Source of the DNA: Rhodobacter sp.
Lineage (GTDB): Bacteria > Pseudomonadota > Alphaproteobacteria > Rhodobacterales > Rhodobacteraceae
Length of the DNA: 64,000 bases
Assembly: GCA_030065095.1 (NCBI GenBank)
Contig: JASJDP010000027.1
Location: 1 to 64,000 of the forward strand
Direction: 5' to 3'
Both the position numbers and the translations under genes were made by a program. Positions 55,925 through 64,000 of this stretch are shown here, in pieces. The notes beneath the pieces are model-generated. The model worked only from the letters and a program-made list of their open reading frames with translations, had not been told where the DNA came from and did no database searches. Within the stretch, counting starts at the first letter, position 1, and every line of letters begins with the position of its first letter.

Positions 55925-57328
55925 ATGACAGAGATCACACTCTATAACACCAAGACCCGCCGGAAGGAGCGGTTCGAACCGCTCGATCCGAAGAACGTGC
56001 GCATGTATGTCTGCGGGCCGACGGTCTATGACCGCGCGCATCTGGGCAATGCCCGGCCCGTGGTGGTGTTCGACACGCTGTTCCGCCTGCTGCGCCATGT
56101 CTACGGCGCAAACCACGTGGACTATGTGCGCAACATCACCGATGTCGACGACAAGATCATCGCCCGCGCGCAGGAAAGCGGCCGCGAGATCGGCGCGATC
56201 ACCGAAGAGACCGCGCAGTGGTATCACGACGATATGGCGGCGCTTGGGGCGCTGGACCCGACCTATACCCCGCACGCCACGGCGCATGTGCGCCAGATGG
56301 TGGCGATGATCGCCGATCTGGTGGCCAAGGGACATGCCTATGCGGCCGAGGGCCATGTGCTGTTCCGGGTGCGGTCCTATGCCGATTACGGCAAGCTGTC
56401 GGGCCGGTCGGTCGACGACATGATCGCCGGCGCCCGGGTCGAGGTGGCGCCCTACAAGGAAGACCCGATGGATTTCGTTCTGTGGAAGCCGTCGGCGGAC
56501 GACCTGCCGGGGTGGGAGTCTCCGTGGGGCCGCGGGCGGCCGGGCTGGCATATCGAGTGCTCGGCGATGGCCTATGAGATCCTGGGGGAGTCGTTCGACA
56601 TCCACGGCGGCGGCAACGACCTGCAGTTCCCGCATCATGAAAACGAGATCGCCCAGTCCATGTGCGCCCATCCCGAGGGCCAGTTCGCCCGGGTCTGGAT
56701 GCACAATGAGATGCTGCAGGTCGAGGGCAAGAAGATGTCCAAGAGCTTGGGCAATTTCTTCACCGTGCACGATCTCTTGGAACAGGGCGTGCCGGGCGAG
56801 GTGATCCGGTTGGTGTTTCTGGGCACGCATTACCGCAAGCCGATGGACTGGACCGAGAAGAAGCGGCAGGAGGCGGAGGCGACGCTGAGAGAATGGTGGT
56901 CTTTGCTTAGCGATTGCGAGCCTACCGGTCCTGACAGTAGGATCGTGGATGCACTCGCCGACGATTTGAACACCCCTCTAGCCTTGTCGCACCTGCATGC
57001 GCTGCGAAACGAAGTCGTCCATGGGGCCGCAGAGCCAGGCGCTTTCTTGGCGTCATTGCGGTTGCTCGGTCATTTCAACTTCAAGCCAACTGTCGGGGCA
57101 CTTGGATGGGGCGAGTACCCTGAGGAAGTTCACACCGCGGCTATGGTGATCGCGCGTCGTTGGATGGAGCTTCGGTCTAACAAGGACTTCGAGGCAGCAG
57201 ATGACCTTAGAATTAGGGCTGCTGAGGTGGGCGTTGAGTTGCAGGTGTTGAACGAAGATGGTCGGCAAAGAGGGCATGCCAAACTTCACGGCGCGGTCAA
57301 CGCAGACAATCTGGAGGCCCTGAAATGA
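55925..57328 (+). CDS. cysS: Cysteinyl-tRNA synthetase
   Basis: 467-residue class I synthetase that charges tRNA-Cys. The zinc/substrate Cys C30 is in YVCGPTVYD, the HIGH-type motif reads HLGN (39-42), the zinc-site ECSAM and HHENEIAQS blocks follow, and KMSKS reads KKMSKS near 268-273. The last 140 or so codons (from about 56,890) use clearly different, more AT-rich codons than the first part, and the C-terminal tail (QRGHAKLHG...) is unusual for the family. The gene may be a recombinant mosaic. A GAGGA ribosome binding site precedes the ATG. Confidence 0.95.
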   Translation: MTEITLYNTKTRRKERFEPLDPKNVRMYVCGPTVYDRAHLGNARPVVVFDTLFRLLRHVYGANHVDYVRNITDVDDKIIARAQESGREIGAITEETAQWYHDDMAALGALDPTYTPHATAHVRQMVAMIADLVAKGHAYAAEGHVLFRVRSYADYGKLSGRSVDDMIAGARVEVAPYKEDPMDFVLWKPSADDLPGWESPWGRGRPGWHIECSAMAYEILGESFDIHGGGNDLQFPHHENEIAQSMCAHPEGQFARVWMHNEMLQVEGKKMSKSLGNFFTVHDLLEQGVPGEVIRLVFLGTHYRKPMDWTEKKRQEAEATLREWWSLLSDCEPTGPDSRIVDALADDLNTPLALSHLHALRNEVVHGAAEPGAFLASLRLLGHFNFKPTVGALGWGEYPEEVHTAAMVIARRWMELRSNKDFEAADDLRIRAAEVGVELQVLNEDGRQRGHAKLHGAVNADNLEALK

Positions 57329-57492
57329 TCCGCCACAAGGTCCCCAAATATTGTTTAAACAATTGTATAATAAATATTTTCCAAATAGGTGAAAATCAAA
57401 ATCTTCCCTCAAGGGCGAGCATTTCGCGAGCCTTTGCGCACTGGAACAACTGGCGCCTCCGAACTGAGGACCACGGGGGAGAGCTTAAATGA
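57325..57492 (+). CDS. Possible 55-residue ORF linking cysS and cimA
   Basis: It opens with an ATG that overlaps the cysS stop (ATGA) and closes with a TGA that overlaps the cimA start (ATGA). The predicted product is Asn/Ile/Cys-containing and basic, ending [17 protein letters not shown] recognise no family. It is AT-rich and contains a near-consensus -10 box, so it may be a non-coding linker that merely stays open. Treat as doubtful. Confidence 0.25.
   Translation: MIRHKVPKYCLNNCIINIFQIGENQNLPSRASISRAFAHWNNWRLRTEDHGGELK
57350..57371 (+). promoter_or_regulatory. Candidate cimA promoter with palindromic operator-like site
   Basis: Perfect 14-bp palindrome ATTGTTTAAACAAT (57350-57363) followed by the consensus -10 TATAAT (57366-57371), 118 bp before cimA. 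No good -35 was found. A regulator could bind the palindrome, covering the -35 region. Confidence 0.45.
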
Positions 57493-59114
57493 CCCGCGAG
57501 CGCCTCTCCCTCTTCGACACCACGCTGCGTGACGGCCAGCAGACCCACGGTGTGCAGTTCTCGACCCCCGACAAGCACCTGATCGCCGAGACGCTGGATG
57601 CGCTCGGCCTCGACTATATCGAGGGCGGCTGGCCCGGAGCGAACCCGACAGACTCGGCGTTTTTCGCCGAGGCCCCCAAGACCCGCGCCACCTTCACCGC
57701 CTTCGGCATGACCAAACGCGCCGGGCGCTCGGCCGAGAACGACGACGTCCTGGCCGCCGTCCTCAATGCCGGCACCCCCGCCGTCTGTCTCGTCGGCAAG
57801 ACCCACGATTTCCACGTCGACACGGCGCTGAACATCACGCTTGACGAAAACCGCGAAAACATCCGCGCCTCGATCGCGCATCTGGTGGCGAAGGGCCGCG
57901 AGGCGCTGTTCGATGCCGAGCATTTCTTTGACGGCTACAAGGCCAACCCCGCCTATGCGCTCGATTGCCTCTCGGCCGCCCATGACGCAGGCGCAAGGTG
58001 GATCGTGCTGTGCGACACCAACGGCGGTGCGCTGCCGCAGGAAATTGCGGACATCACCCGCAAGGTCATCGCCCATGGCATTCCCGGCGCGCATCTGGGC
58101 ATCCATACCCATGACGACACCGGGAACGCGGTGGCGAACACGCTGGCCGCCGTTGACGCGGGCGCGCGTCAGATCCAGGGCACGCTGAACGGCCTGGGCG
58201 AGCGTTGCGGCAACGCCAACCTCACCACGCTGATCCCCACGCTGCTGCTGAAGGAGCCCTACAGGAGCCGGTACGACACCGGCGTCTCGCCGGAGCAGCT
58301 GCAAACCCTCACCCGCGCCAGCCGCCTGCTTGACGACATCCTCAACCGCGTGCCGCTGCGGTCTGCGCCTTATGTCGGCGCCTCGGCCTTCGCGCACAAG
58401 GCGGGCCTGCACGCCAGCGCGATCATCAAGGACCCGACCACCTACGAACACATCGATCCCGCCGCCGTCGGCAACGCCCGGATCGTGCCGATGTCGAATC
58501 AGGCCGGGCAGTCGAACCTGCGCGCCCGCCTCGCCGATATGGGCCTTCGGGCCGACAAGGGTGACCCCGCCCTCGGCCGGATCCTCGACATCGTGAAGGT
58601 GCGCGAGGAACAGGGCTACAGCTACGATACCGCGCAGGCCAGCTTTGAACTGATCGCCCGCGCCGAACTGGGCCTCGACCCCAGCTTTTTCGAAGTCGAA
58701 CGCTACCGCGTCATCTCGGAACGCCGACGCAATGCGCGCGGCGACATCGTGGTGGAATCCGAGGCCGTGGTGACGATCTCGTCCGCCGCCGGCACGAGGA
58801 CCAGCTACTTCAAGAACGACCACGCGCATGACCTGCAGGACGACGGCCCGGTCAACGCGCTGTGGGAGGCGCTGAAGGCCGATCTCGGGCCGCACCAGCA
58901 CGTGATCGCCGATATGCGCCTCGTCGACTTCAAGGTCCGCATCACCCAGGGCGGCACCGCGGCGGTCACCCGCGTGATCATCGACTTCGCCGACGGCACC
59001 GGACAGGAATGGGCCACCGTGGGCGTTTCGGCCAATGTCGTCGACGCGGCTTTCGCAGCACTTCTGGATGCGATAAACTGGAAGCTGATCCGCGATCACG
59101 CCGAGGCCGGATGA
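57489..59114 (+). CDS. cimA: Citramalate synthase
   Basis: 541 residues: an N-terminal HMGL-like TIM barrel (LFDTTLRDGQQT at about 8-19; HTHDDTGNAVAN with the metal-binding histidines; NGLGERCGNANL) and a C-terminal LeuA-type dimerisation/regulatory domain. The two-domain length fits CimA, which condenses pyruvate with acetyl-CoA to citramalate, the threonine-independent route to isoleucine. GGGGGAGAG lies just upstream of the ATG. The next gene overlaps by 4 bp. Confidence 0.92.
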   Translation: MTRERLSLFDTTLRDGQQTHGVQFSTPDKHLIAETLDALGLDYIEGGWPGANPTDSAFFAEAPKTRATFTAFGMTKRAGRSAENDDVLAAVLNAGTPAVCLVGKTHDFHVDTALNITLDENRENIRASIAHLVAKGREALFDAEHFFDGYKANPAYALDCLSAAHDAGARWIVLCDTNGGALPQEIADITRKVIAHGIPGAHLGIHTHDDTGNAVANTLAAVDAGARQIQGTLNGLGERCGNANLTTLIPTLLLKEPYRSRYDTGVSPEQLQTLTRASRLLDDILNRVPLRSAPYVGASAFAHKAGLHASAIIKDPTTYEHIDPAAVGNARIVPMSNQAGQSNLRARLADMGLRADKGDPALGRILDIVKVREEQGYSYDTAQASFELIARAELGLDPSFFEVERYRVISERRRNARGDIVVESEAVVTISSAAGTRTSYFKNDHAHDLQDDGPVNALWEALKADLGPHQHVIADMRLVDFKVRITQGGTAAVTRVIIDFADGTGQEWATVGVSANVVDAAFAALLDAINWKLIRDHAEAG

Positions 59115-59824
59115 CCAACGCCTTCTTCACGCTCTATCAGGGGCTTGCCCGCGAGGGACCGGGCGAACCGGCCGATGTGGCCTGGGCCGCGGACATCGTG
59201 GGGTTGAAACCCGATGCGCGCATCTGCGATGCGGGCTGTGGGTCCGGCGCCGACGTGCCCGCGCTGCTGGCCGCAGCCCCGCAGGGCAAGGTAACGGCGG
59301 TCGACAGTCACAAGCCGTTTATCGACGAATTGTGGATGCGCATCGGTCCGAACCCGCGCGTGACCGCCTATGCCGGCAATATGGCCAAGCTGAAGGGACC
59401 GTTCGACCTGATCTGGTCGGCGGGTGCGCTCTATTTTCTCGGTGTCACCGAGGGGCTGGTGCACTGGCGCCCGGCGCTTGCCAAGGGCGGCATGGTGGCG
59501 TTTTCCGAGCCCTGCTGGTTCTCCGACGCGCCGTCCGAGGGCGCACGCGCCTTCTGGATGGAAGAATACCCCGCGATCACCGATGCCGACGGGATCGACG
59601 CCCGCATACGCGCGGCGGGTTTCGAAACGGTGGCGGTGCGCCGGATTTCGGATACCGCCTGGGCGGCCTATTACGACGCGCTGCAGGCCCGGGTCGCCGC
59701 CCTGCGGCCGGGGGCGGACGCGGCGCTGACGGCGGTGCTCGATGCCGCGCAGACCGAGATCGATCTCTGGCCGCGGGCCAAGGCGGACTCGGGCTATCTT
59801 CTGAGCGTGGTGCGTCCGGTATGA
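59111..59824 (+). CDS. Class I SAM-dependent methyltransferase
   Basis: 237 residues with SAM motif I CDAGCGSGAD and the later DLIWSAGALYFLG and GGMVAFSEPCW elements. It resembles small-molecule methyltransferases of the UbiE/Methyltransf_11 type. The acceptor is unknown. The start overlaps the cimA stop by 4 bp, and the phytoene-synthase-like gene follows after 7 bp. Confidence 0.83.
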   Translation: MTNAFFTLYQGLAREGPGEPADVAWAADIVGLKPDARICDAGCGSGADVPALLAAAPQGKVTAVDSHKPFIDELWMRIGPNPRVTAYAGNMAKLKGPFDLIWSAGALYFLGVTEGLVHWRPALAKGGMVAFSEPCWFSDAPSEGARAFWMEEYPAITDADGIDARIRAAGFETVAVRRISDTAWAAYYDALQARVAALRPGADAALTAVLDAAQTEIDLWPRAKADSGYLLSVVRPV

Positions 59825-59831
59825 GGCGCAC

Positions 59832-60581
59832 ATGAGCCTGCAGGCCTGCGCCGAGATCGTGCGGCGTGGCGATCCCGACCGCTTCCTCGCGGCAATGGCC
59901 GCGCCGCCCGGTGCGCGCCGCGTGCTGTTTCCGCTCTATGCCTTCAATGTCGAGGTGGCCCGCGCGCCCTGGGTCACCGAGGAACCGATGATAGCCGAGA
60001 TGCGCCTGCAATGGTGGCGCGATGCGCTGGACGAGATCGCACGGGGCGGCCCGGTGCGGCGGCACGATGTCGTGGATGCGCTGGCGGGCGTGCTGGACGG
60101 GCAGGGCGCGGGTCTGCTCGACCGTCTGATCCAGGCAAGGCGCTGGGACATCTATCGCGATCCGTTCGAGGACGATCACCATTTCGACGCCTATCTGGAG
60201 GCAACGGCGGGCGGTCTTGCCGTCGCGGCTGCGCGCGCTTTGGGCGCCAGGGACGGCGAGGCGGCCATCCGCGATGTTGCCTGGGCCGGCGGCCTCGCCA
60301 ATTGGTTCCTGGCGCTTCCGGAGCTCGAGGTGCGGGGGCGCGTTCCGCTTGTCGACGGCCGGGCCGAGGCGGTGGCGGCGCTGGCCGGGCAGGGGTTGGC
60401 CCGGCTTCGACGCGGCAAACCTCCCCGGCGGGCTCGGGCGGCGCTTCTTGCCACATGGCGGGCCAGGGGCATTCTGAAACGCGCCTGTCGAGCGCCGCGC
60501 CGCGTTGCCGATGGAACGCTGGGCGGATCCGAATTCGCCCGCAGGTCCGGATTGATCCTGCGGAGCCTCGGTCTTGCGTGA
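59832..60581 (+). CDS. Squalene/phytoene synthase-like protein lacking Asp-rich motifs
   Basis: 249 residues related to the trans-isoprenyl head-to-head synthase fold (LFPLYAFNVEVARAPWV; RLQWWRDALDEIARGG; DAYLEATAGGLAVAAARALG). The two Asp-rich motifs needed to bind prenyl diphosphates are absent: the first reads FNVEVARAPW where synthases have DDxxD. It therefore matches the non-catalytic NDUFAF6-like branch, linked in mitochondria to complex I assembly, better than a true phytoene synthase. The last 40 residues are Arg-rich. Confidence 0.72.
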   Translation: MSLQACAEIVRRGDPDRFLAAMAAPPGARRVLFPLYAFNVEVARAPWVTEEPMIAEMRLQWWRDALDEIARGGPVRRHDVVDALAGVLDGQGAGLLDRLIQARRWDIYRDPFEDDHHFDAYLEATAGGLAVAAARALGARDGEAAIRDVAWAGGLANWFLALPELEVRGRVPLVDGRAEAVAALAGQGLARLRRGKPPRRARAALLATWRARGILKRACRAPRRVADGTLGGSEFARRSGLILRSLGLA

Positions 60582-60635
60582 CGGCGCGGCGGTACGTTTT
60601 TCGGTGCCGCGCGCTGGATGTGAAGCATAAGGTCG

Positions 60636-60680
60636 GTGTCGGCCTGAAGCGGCCATTCGCAACCAGTCTTCCGGCGCCGC
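60636..60680 (+). repeat. Dispersed palindromic element, truncated copy E
   Basis: Only the left 45 bp or so (GTGTCGGCCTGAAGCGG...CAACCAGTCTTCCGGCGC) matches copies A-D, in the same orientation. It lies between convergent genes. Confidence 0.65.
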
Positions 60681-60738
60681 TCATCACTTGGCCGGGAACA
60701 TCCGCCTCAAGGCTAAAACCCAGAAGAAAGCGGCGCCG

Positions 60739-61158
60739 TCAAGTTGCGTCCTCCTCCGGCGCGGTCCCGGTGTATTGCGCATCCGTCACATGCTCCATCC
60801 AGGTGACGTTCGAACCATCCAGCGCCTCCTGAATGGCGATATGGGTCATGCCCGTCTCGGGACCCGCACCGTGCCAGTGGCGCTCGCCCGGCGCGAACCA
60901 GATCACGTCGCCGGGGCGGATTTCCTCGACGGGCCCGCCTTCGCGCCGTGCCCGTCCCAGCCCCGCTGTGACGATCAGGGTCTGGCCGAGCGGATGGGTG
61001 TGCCAGGCGGTGCGCGCGCCGGGCTCGAAGGTGACGGTCAGGACCCGTACCCGTGCCGGGTCCGGCGCCTCGATCACCGGGTCGAAACGGACGCGGCCGG
61101 TAAAGTACTCCGCCGGTCCGGGGCGCGAGGGGCGTGATCCCGAACGGTAGATTTCCAT
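60739..61158 (-). CDS. Cupin-domain protein
   Basis: 139-residue single cupin barrel. The metal-binding set is probably H53, H55, Q59 ([11 protein letters not shown]) and H94 with nearby H96 (GERHWHG). The carboxymuconolactone-decarboxylase-linked cupins and quercetinase-like proteins share this layout, but the substrate cannot be told. A GGGAGA ribosome binding site supports the ATG at 61158. Confidence 0.85.
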   Translation of the reverse strand: MEIYRSGSRPSRPGPAEYFTGRVRFDPVIEAPDPARVRVLTVTFEPGARTAWHTHPLGQTLIVTAGLGRARREGGPVEEIRPGDVIWFAPGERHWHGAGPETGMTHIAIQEALDGSNVTWMEHVTDAQYTGTAPEEDAT

Positions 61159-61246
61159 ATGTCGTCTCCCTTTGCTGTCTTGCGGTAGCAAGCCGCTTTG
61201 ACGCCACTTGACGCAACGGCTTTGCAACGCCGTTCGAAGGGCTTTT

Positions 61247-63283
61247 TCAGGCACGGCGGCGGCGGCGGCGTCCTGCGGTCTCTCCCGCCGTGTTGAAGCT
61301 GGGGTCCGGCAGGTCCACCGCCTTGCGCAACTCGGTAAACGGTGCGGTCGCGTGCGGCATCGCATTGGCGGCGACGAAATGCTCCTGAAAGCGGGGCTCG
61401 ATCGCGGTTTCGACCTTGTGGATCGCGCGCACCGTCCGCTCGATTTCGGCCCGCGCCGCGCGGTTGCAGAGCGCGATGCGCGCCCCCGTACCGGCGGCGT
61501 TGCCCGCAGAGGTGACCCTATCCAGCGGGCAGTCGGGGATCATCCCCAGGATCATCGCGTGCTTGGGCGAAATATGCGCGCCGAAGGCCCCCGCCAGCAC
61601 CACGCGGTCGACGCTATCGGTGCCAAGTTCATCCATCAGCAGACGCGCCCCGGCATAGAGCGCCGATTTTGCCAGCTGGATCGCCCGGATATCGCCCTGG
61701 GTGACGGTGATCAGCGGCCCGCCGTCGGCGGTGCCGTCGTAGAGAACATAGGCATGCGTCCGGCCCTCGGGGATCGACCGCGCCGTGCCGGTCTGTGTCG
61801 CCGAGCCGATCAGGCCCGAGGCATCGACCAGCCCGGAGGCCCGCATCTCGGCCACCGCCTCGATGATCCCGGACCCGCAGATGCCGGTAATGCCGGTCTC
61901 TGCCGTGGCGGCGCCGAAACCGTCGTCGTCGGACCACAGGTCGCAGCCGATGACCTTGACCCTGGGCTCCTTGGTGGCGGGATCGATCTGCACCCGTTCG
62001 ATGGCGCCGGGCGCGGCGCGCTGTCCGGAACTGATCTGCGCGCCTTCGAAGGCCGGGCCGGTAGGGGACGAGCAGGCCAGCACCCTGTCGCGGTCGCCGA
62101 GCAGGATTTCGGCGTTGGTGCCGACATCGACGACAAGCACGAGCTCCTCGGATTTGTCCGGCTCTTCCGACAGCGCGACGGCGGCGGCGTCGGCGCCGAC
62201 ATGCCCGGCGATGCAGGGCAGGATATAGATCCGCGCCGCCGGGTTCATGGCATCGAGCCCCAGGTCGCGCGCGTCCAGCGACAGCGCGGACGAGGTGGCG
62301 AGCGCAAAGGGCGCCTGACCCAGCTCGACCGGATCGATGCCCAGCAGCAGATGATGCATCACCGGGTTGCAGACGAACACCGCCTCGACGACCTGGGCCG
62401 GCGCGATGCCGCCTTCGGCGGCGATCTCGTCCGTCAGCGTGTTGATCGCCGCGCGGACGGCGGCGGTCATTTCGGCATCGCCGCCCGGGTTCATCATCGC
62501 ATAGCTGACCCGGCTCATCAGATCCTCGCCAAAGCGGATCTGCGGGTTCATCACGCCCGAGCTGGCAATGACCTCGCCATTGCGCAGGTCGGTCAGATGC
62601 GCGGCGATGGTGGTAGAGCCAAGGTCGATGGCCAGCCCGTACAGCCGGCCCTCGAAATATCCGGGCCAGATGTCGAGAATGCGCTCCTGCGGGTCGCCAT
62701 GTCCCCTGTGCAGGGCGACGGTGACGGTCCAGCTGCCCTTGCGCAGACTCGGTTGCAGTTTTGCAAGCACCGGCAGGTCGACGCGCAGGGCATGGGTGTC
62801 GATCTGCCACTGTTCGGCCAGGGCGGCCTGCAAACGCTCAAGATCGCCCGAGGGCTCGTCCATGTCGGGTTCCTGCACCTCGACGTAGTAGAGCCGGGTG
62901 GCGGGGTCCATGGTGATCGCACGCGCCGTGGCGGCCTTGCGCACGACCTGCTTGTGGACCTGGCTTTCGGGCGGCACGTCGATCACCACGTCGCTTTGGA
63001 TCGCGGCCTGGCAGCCCAGCCGGCGGCCCGGTTTCAGACCGCGTTTCCGGTCATAGCGCTCCTCGACGGCGTTCCAGTCCGACAGCGCGGTTTCGGCGAC
63101 CGTCACGCCGTGCTTGGCAAACTCGCCATAGCTGGGTGCGACCTGGCATTTGCTGCAGATCCCGCGCCCGCCGCAGACGCTGTCGAGATCGACGCCAAGC
63201 TGCCGTGCGGCGGTCAGCACGGGCGTGCCTGCGGGAAAGCGCCCGCGCTTGCCGGAGGGGGTGAAGATGACGAGCGGATCCAT
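61247..63283 (-). CDS. RACE-type corrinoid activation protein (2Fe-2S plus DUF4445 ASKHA)
   Basis: 678 residues. Residues 1-100 are a plant-type 2Fe-2S ferredoxin domain with ligands C37, C43, C46 and C91 ([17 protein letters not shown]). The remainder is the DUF4445/ASKHA ATPase-like region ([61 protein letters not shown]). Such proteins use ATP to reactivate corrinoid methyltransferase systems by reducing cob(II)alamin to cob(I)alamin. The MttB-family gene at 48428 is a plausible client in the same window. The C-terminus is Arg-rich. Confidence 0.9.
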   Translation of the reverse strand: MDPLVIFTPSGKRGRFPAGTPVLTAARQLGVDLDSVCGGRGICSKCQVAPSYGEFAKHGVTVAETALSDWNAVEERYDRKRGLKPGRRLGCQAAIQSDVVIDVPPESQVHKQVVRKAATARAITMDPATRLYYVEVQEPDMDEPSGDLERLQAALAEQWQIDTHALRVDLPVLAKLQPSLRKGSWTVTVALHRGHGDPQERILDIWPGYFEGRLYGLAIDLGSTTIAAHLTDLRNGEVIASSGVMNPQIRFGEDLMSRVSYAMMNPGGDAEMTAAVRAAINTLTDEIAAEGGIAPAQVVEAVFVCNPVMHHLLLGIDPVELGQAPFALATSSALSLDARDLGLDAMNPAARIYILPCIAGHVGADAAAVALSEEPDKSEELVLVVDVGTNAEILLGDRDRVLACSSPTGPAFEGAQISSGQRAAPGAIERVQIDPATKEPRVKVIGCDLWSDDDGFGAATAETGITGICGSGIIEAVAEMRASGLVDASGLIGSATQTGTARSIPEGRTHAYVLYDGTADGGPLITVTQGDIRAIQLAKSALYAGARLLMDELGTDSVDRVVLAGAFGAHISPKHAMILGMIPDCPLDRVTSAGNAAGTGARIALCNRAARAEIERTVRAIHKVETAIEPRFQEHFVAANAMPHATAPFTELRKAVDLPDPSFNTAGETAGRRRRRRA

Positions 63284-63411
63284 GGCGGCCTTCGGGTTTC
63301 TCTGCCGCGAAGCATAGCGGCGGATCGGGCGGGGGAAAGCAGTTCTACGGCGGATTCCATTCTGTCTGCGGCATGGCCTTGAATGGGATCCGGCGAGACT
63401 GTCATCGCCCG

Positions 63412-63652
63412 GTTTTGGCCTAGAGCGGACGTTCGCAATCAGCCTTCCGGCGCGGAATCAAGGCCGTAGGCCGCCGCGCCATCGCCGACCCGCCCCGGAG
63501 GGGAGGCGATTTGCTGGCGCCGCGTATCGCATTGAGGTCGTGCGGACTTTGCGGGGATAAATCGAGCCGTTCAGAGGTCCGGGTCGCCTCCCCGCGGGTC
63601 GGCGATAGCGCGGCTCCTCAAGGGAGATGCAACGCCCGCTCAAGGCCAGAAC
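63412..63652 (+). repeat. Dispersed palindromic intergenic element, copy D
   Basis: About 241 bp with GTTTTGGCCTAGAGCGGACGTT at the left and AACGCCCGCTCAAGGCCAGAAC at the right. It falls in a 483-bp gap between two minus-strand genes, the only full copy not between convergent genes. The rest of this gap (63284-63411 and 63653-63766) shows no recognisable feature. Confidence 0.85.
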
Positions 63653-63766
63653 ACCAACTCAAGCCGGACGGATGCCATCACCCAGTGGCCCGCCAGTTCG
63701 TTGGATGTTCGGTCCGCCCCGCGGCAGGCGGTGGGGGCCTTCGACGCAGGATCATGCTGGCCGAGC

Positions 63767-64000
63767 TCACTCGTCATGGCTGGACCAGCGGCACCGGTCG
63801 AAGTCAACGTATTCCAGCAAGGTTTCGGTCTCGCCTTCGGCGACAAGCCGGGAACAGCCCTCTTCGTGCTCGGCGCTCTCGAACACGCTCACCACGCCGC
63901 CCGCCCCGCCTGCGCGCGCGCTGCATAACCGGCCGCCAGGATCCAGCATCGCGACCTCACGCAGGCCGCCACGTGCCTCGGCGGCGAAAAGAAAGGCCTC
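63767..64000 (-). CDS. Partial hypothetical protein, C-terminal end
   Basis: Open minus-strand frame running off the right edge; its last 77 residues are visible, ending in TGA at 63769-63767. The visible part is acidic (FESAEHEEGCSRLVAEGETETLLEYVDFD). No family is recognised. Confidence 0.5.
   Translation of the reverse strand, partial: EAFLFAAEARGGLREVAMLDPGGRLCSARAGGAGGVVSVFESAEHEEGCSRLVAEGETETLLEYVDFDRCRWSSHDE

Overview
The window comes from a GC-rich alphaproteobacterial chromosome, most likely Rhodobacterales (Rhodobacteraceae). Support for this is the gene order yceD-like, rpmF, plsX, fabH, ihfA, merR, the IalB-type secreted protein, LpxD beside a dedicated acyl carrier protein, OlsB, and the DUF1127 microproteins. 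No rRNA, CRISPR array, integrase, transposase or phage gene was seen. One tRNA is present, tRNA-Pro(GGG).

Layout. 1-5.7 kb: a carboxymuconolactone decarboxylase-like protein, a di-heme cytochrome c, then the urease genes ureC, two DUF1127 microproteins, an intrinsic terminator, and ureE-ureF-ureG; ureA, ureB and ureD are not in the window. 6.1-17.7 kb: an island of seven genes built from a small set of re-used modules (GT32-like transferase, GT2/GT92-like transferase, alpha/beta-hydrolase-like, SAM methyltransferase, sulfotransferase-like), probably for making or decorating a surface glycan. 17.7-24.5 kb: a small membrane protein, a secreted multicopper oxidase, glutaryl-CoA dehydrogenase and an AbrB-family membrane protein. 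23.6-28.6 kb: a MoxR/CoxD ATPase, CoxE, a DUF1203-like protein, XdhC and a molybdopterin-binding protein, which look like maturation genes for a molybdenum hydroxylase encoded elsewhere. 29-31.5 kb: a divergent MepK-like peptidase and L,D-transpeptidase pair. 31.6-34.2 kb: lpxD, an acyl carrier protein and a ketosynthase. 34.2-38.3 kb: an IalB protein, a candidate small RNA, a HerA/DUF853 ATPase and a CNNM/CorC transporter. 38.6-46.3 kb: dCTP deaminase, tRNA-Pro, merR, ihfA, fabH, plsX, rpmF, yceD-like, bamE, msrB and olsB. 46.4-55.6 kb: an ABC-F ATPase, an MttB-type methyltransferase divergent from an OFA transporter, a PLP decarboxylase, a PEP-mutase/ICL-family lyase, an aminotransferase and a YjbR protein. 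55.8-60.6 kb: a candidate leader peptide, cysS, a possible 55-codon ORF, cimA, a methyltransferase and a degenerate phytoene-synthase-like protein. 60.7-64 kb: a cupin, a RACE-type corrinoid activase and a partial gene at the right edge.

The observations most worth following up are: (1) the mix-and-match glycan-modification island; (2) a roughly 240-bp palindromic intergenic element in four full copies and one fragment, all in the same orientation and mostly between convergent genes; (3) a possible Cys/Ile-rich, perhaps leaderless, leader peptide before cysS, together with an abrupt composition change in the 3' part of cysS; and (4) a candidate small RNA with its own promoter and terminator next to ialB. 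Function calls rest on recognised motifs and family knowledge. No database search was run.
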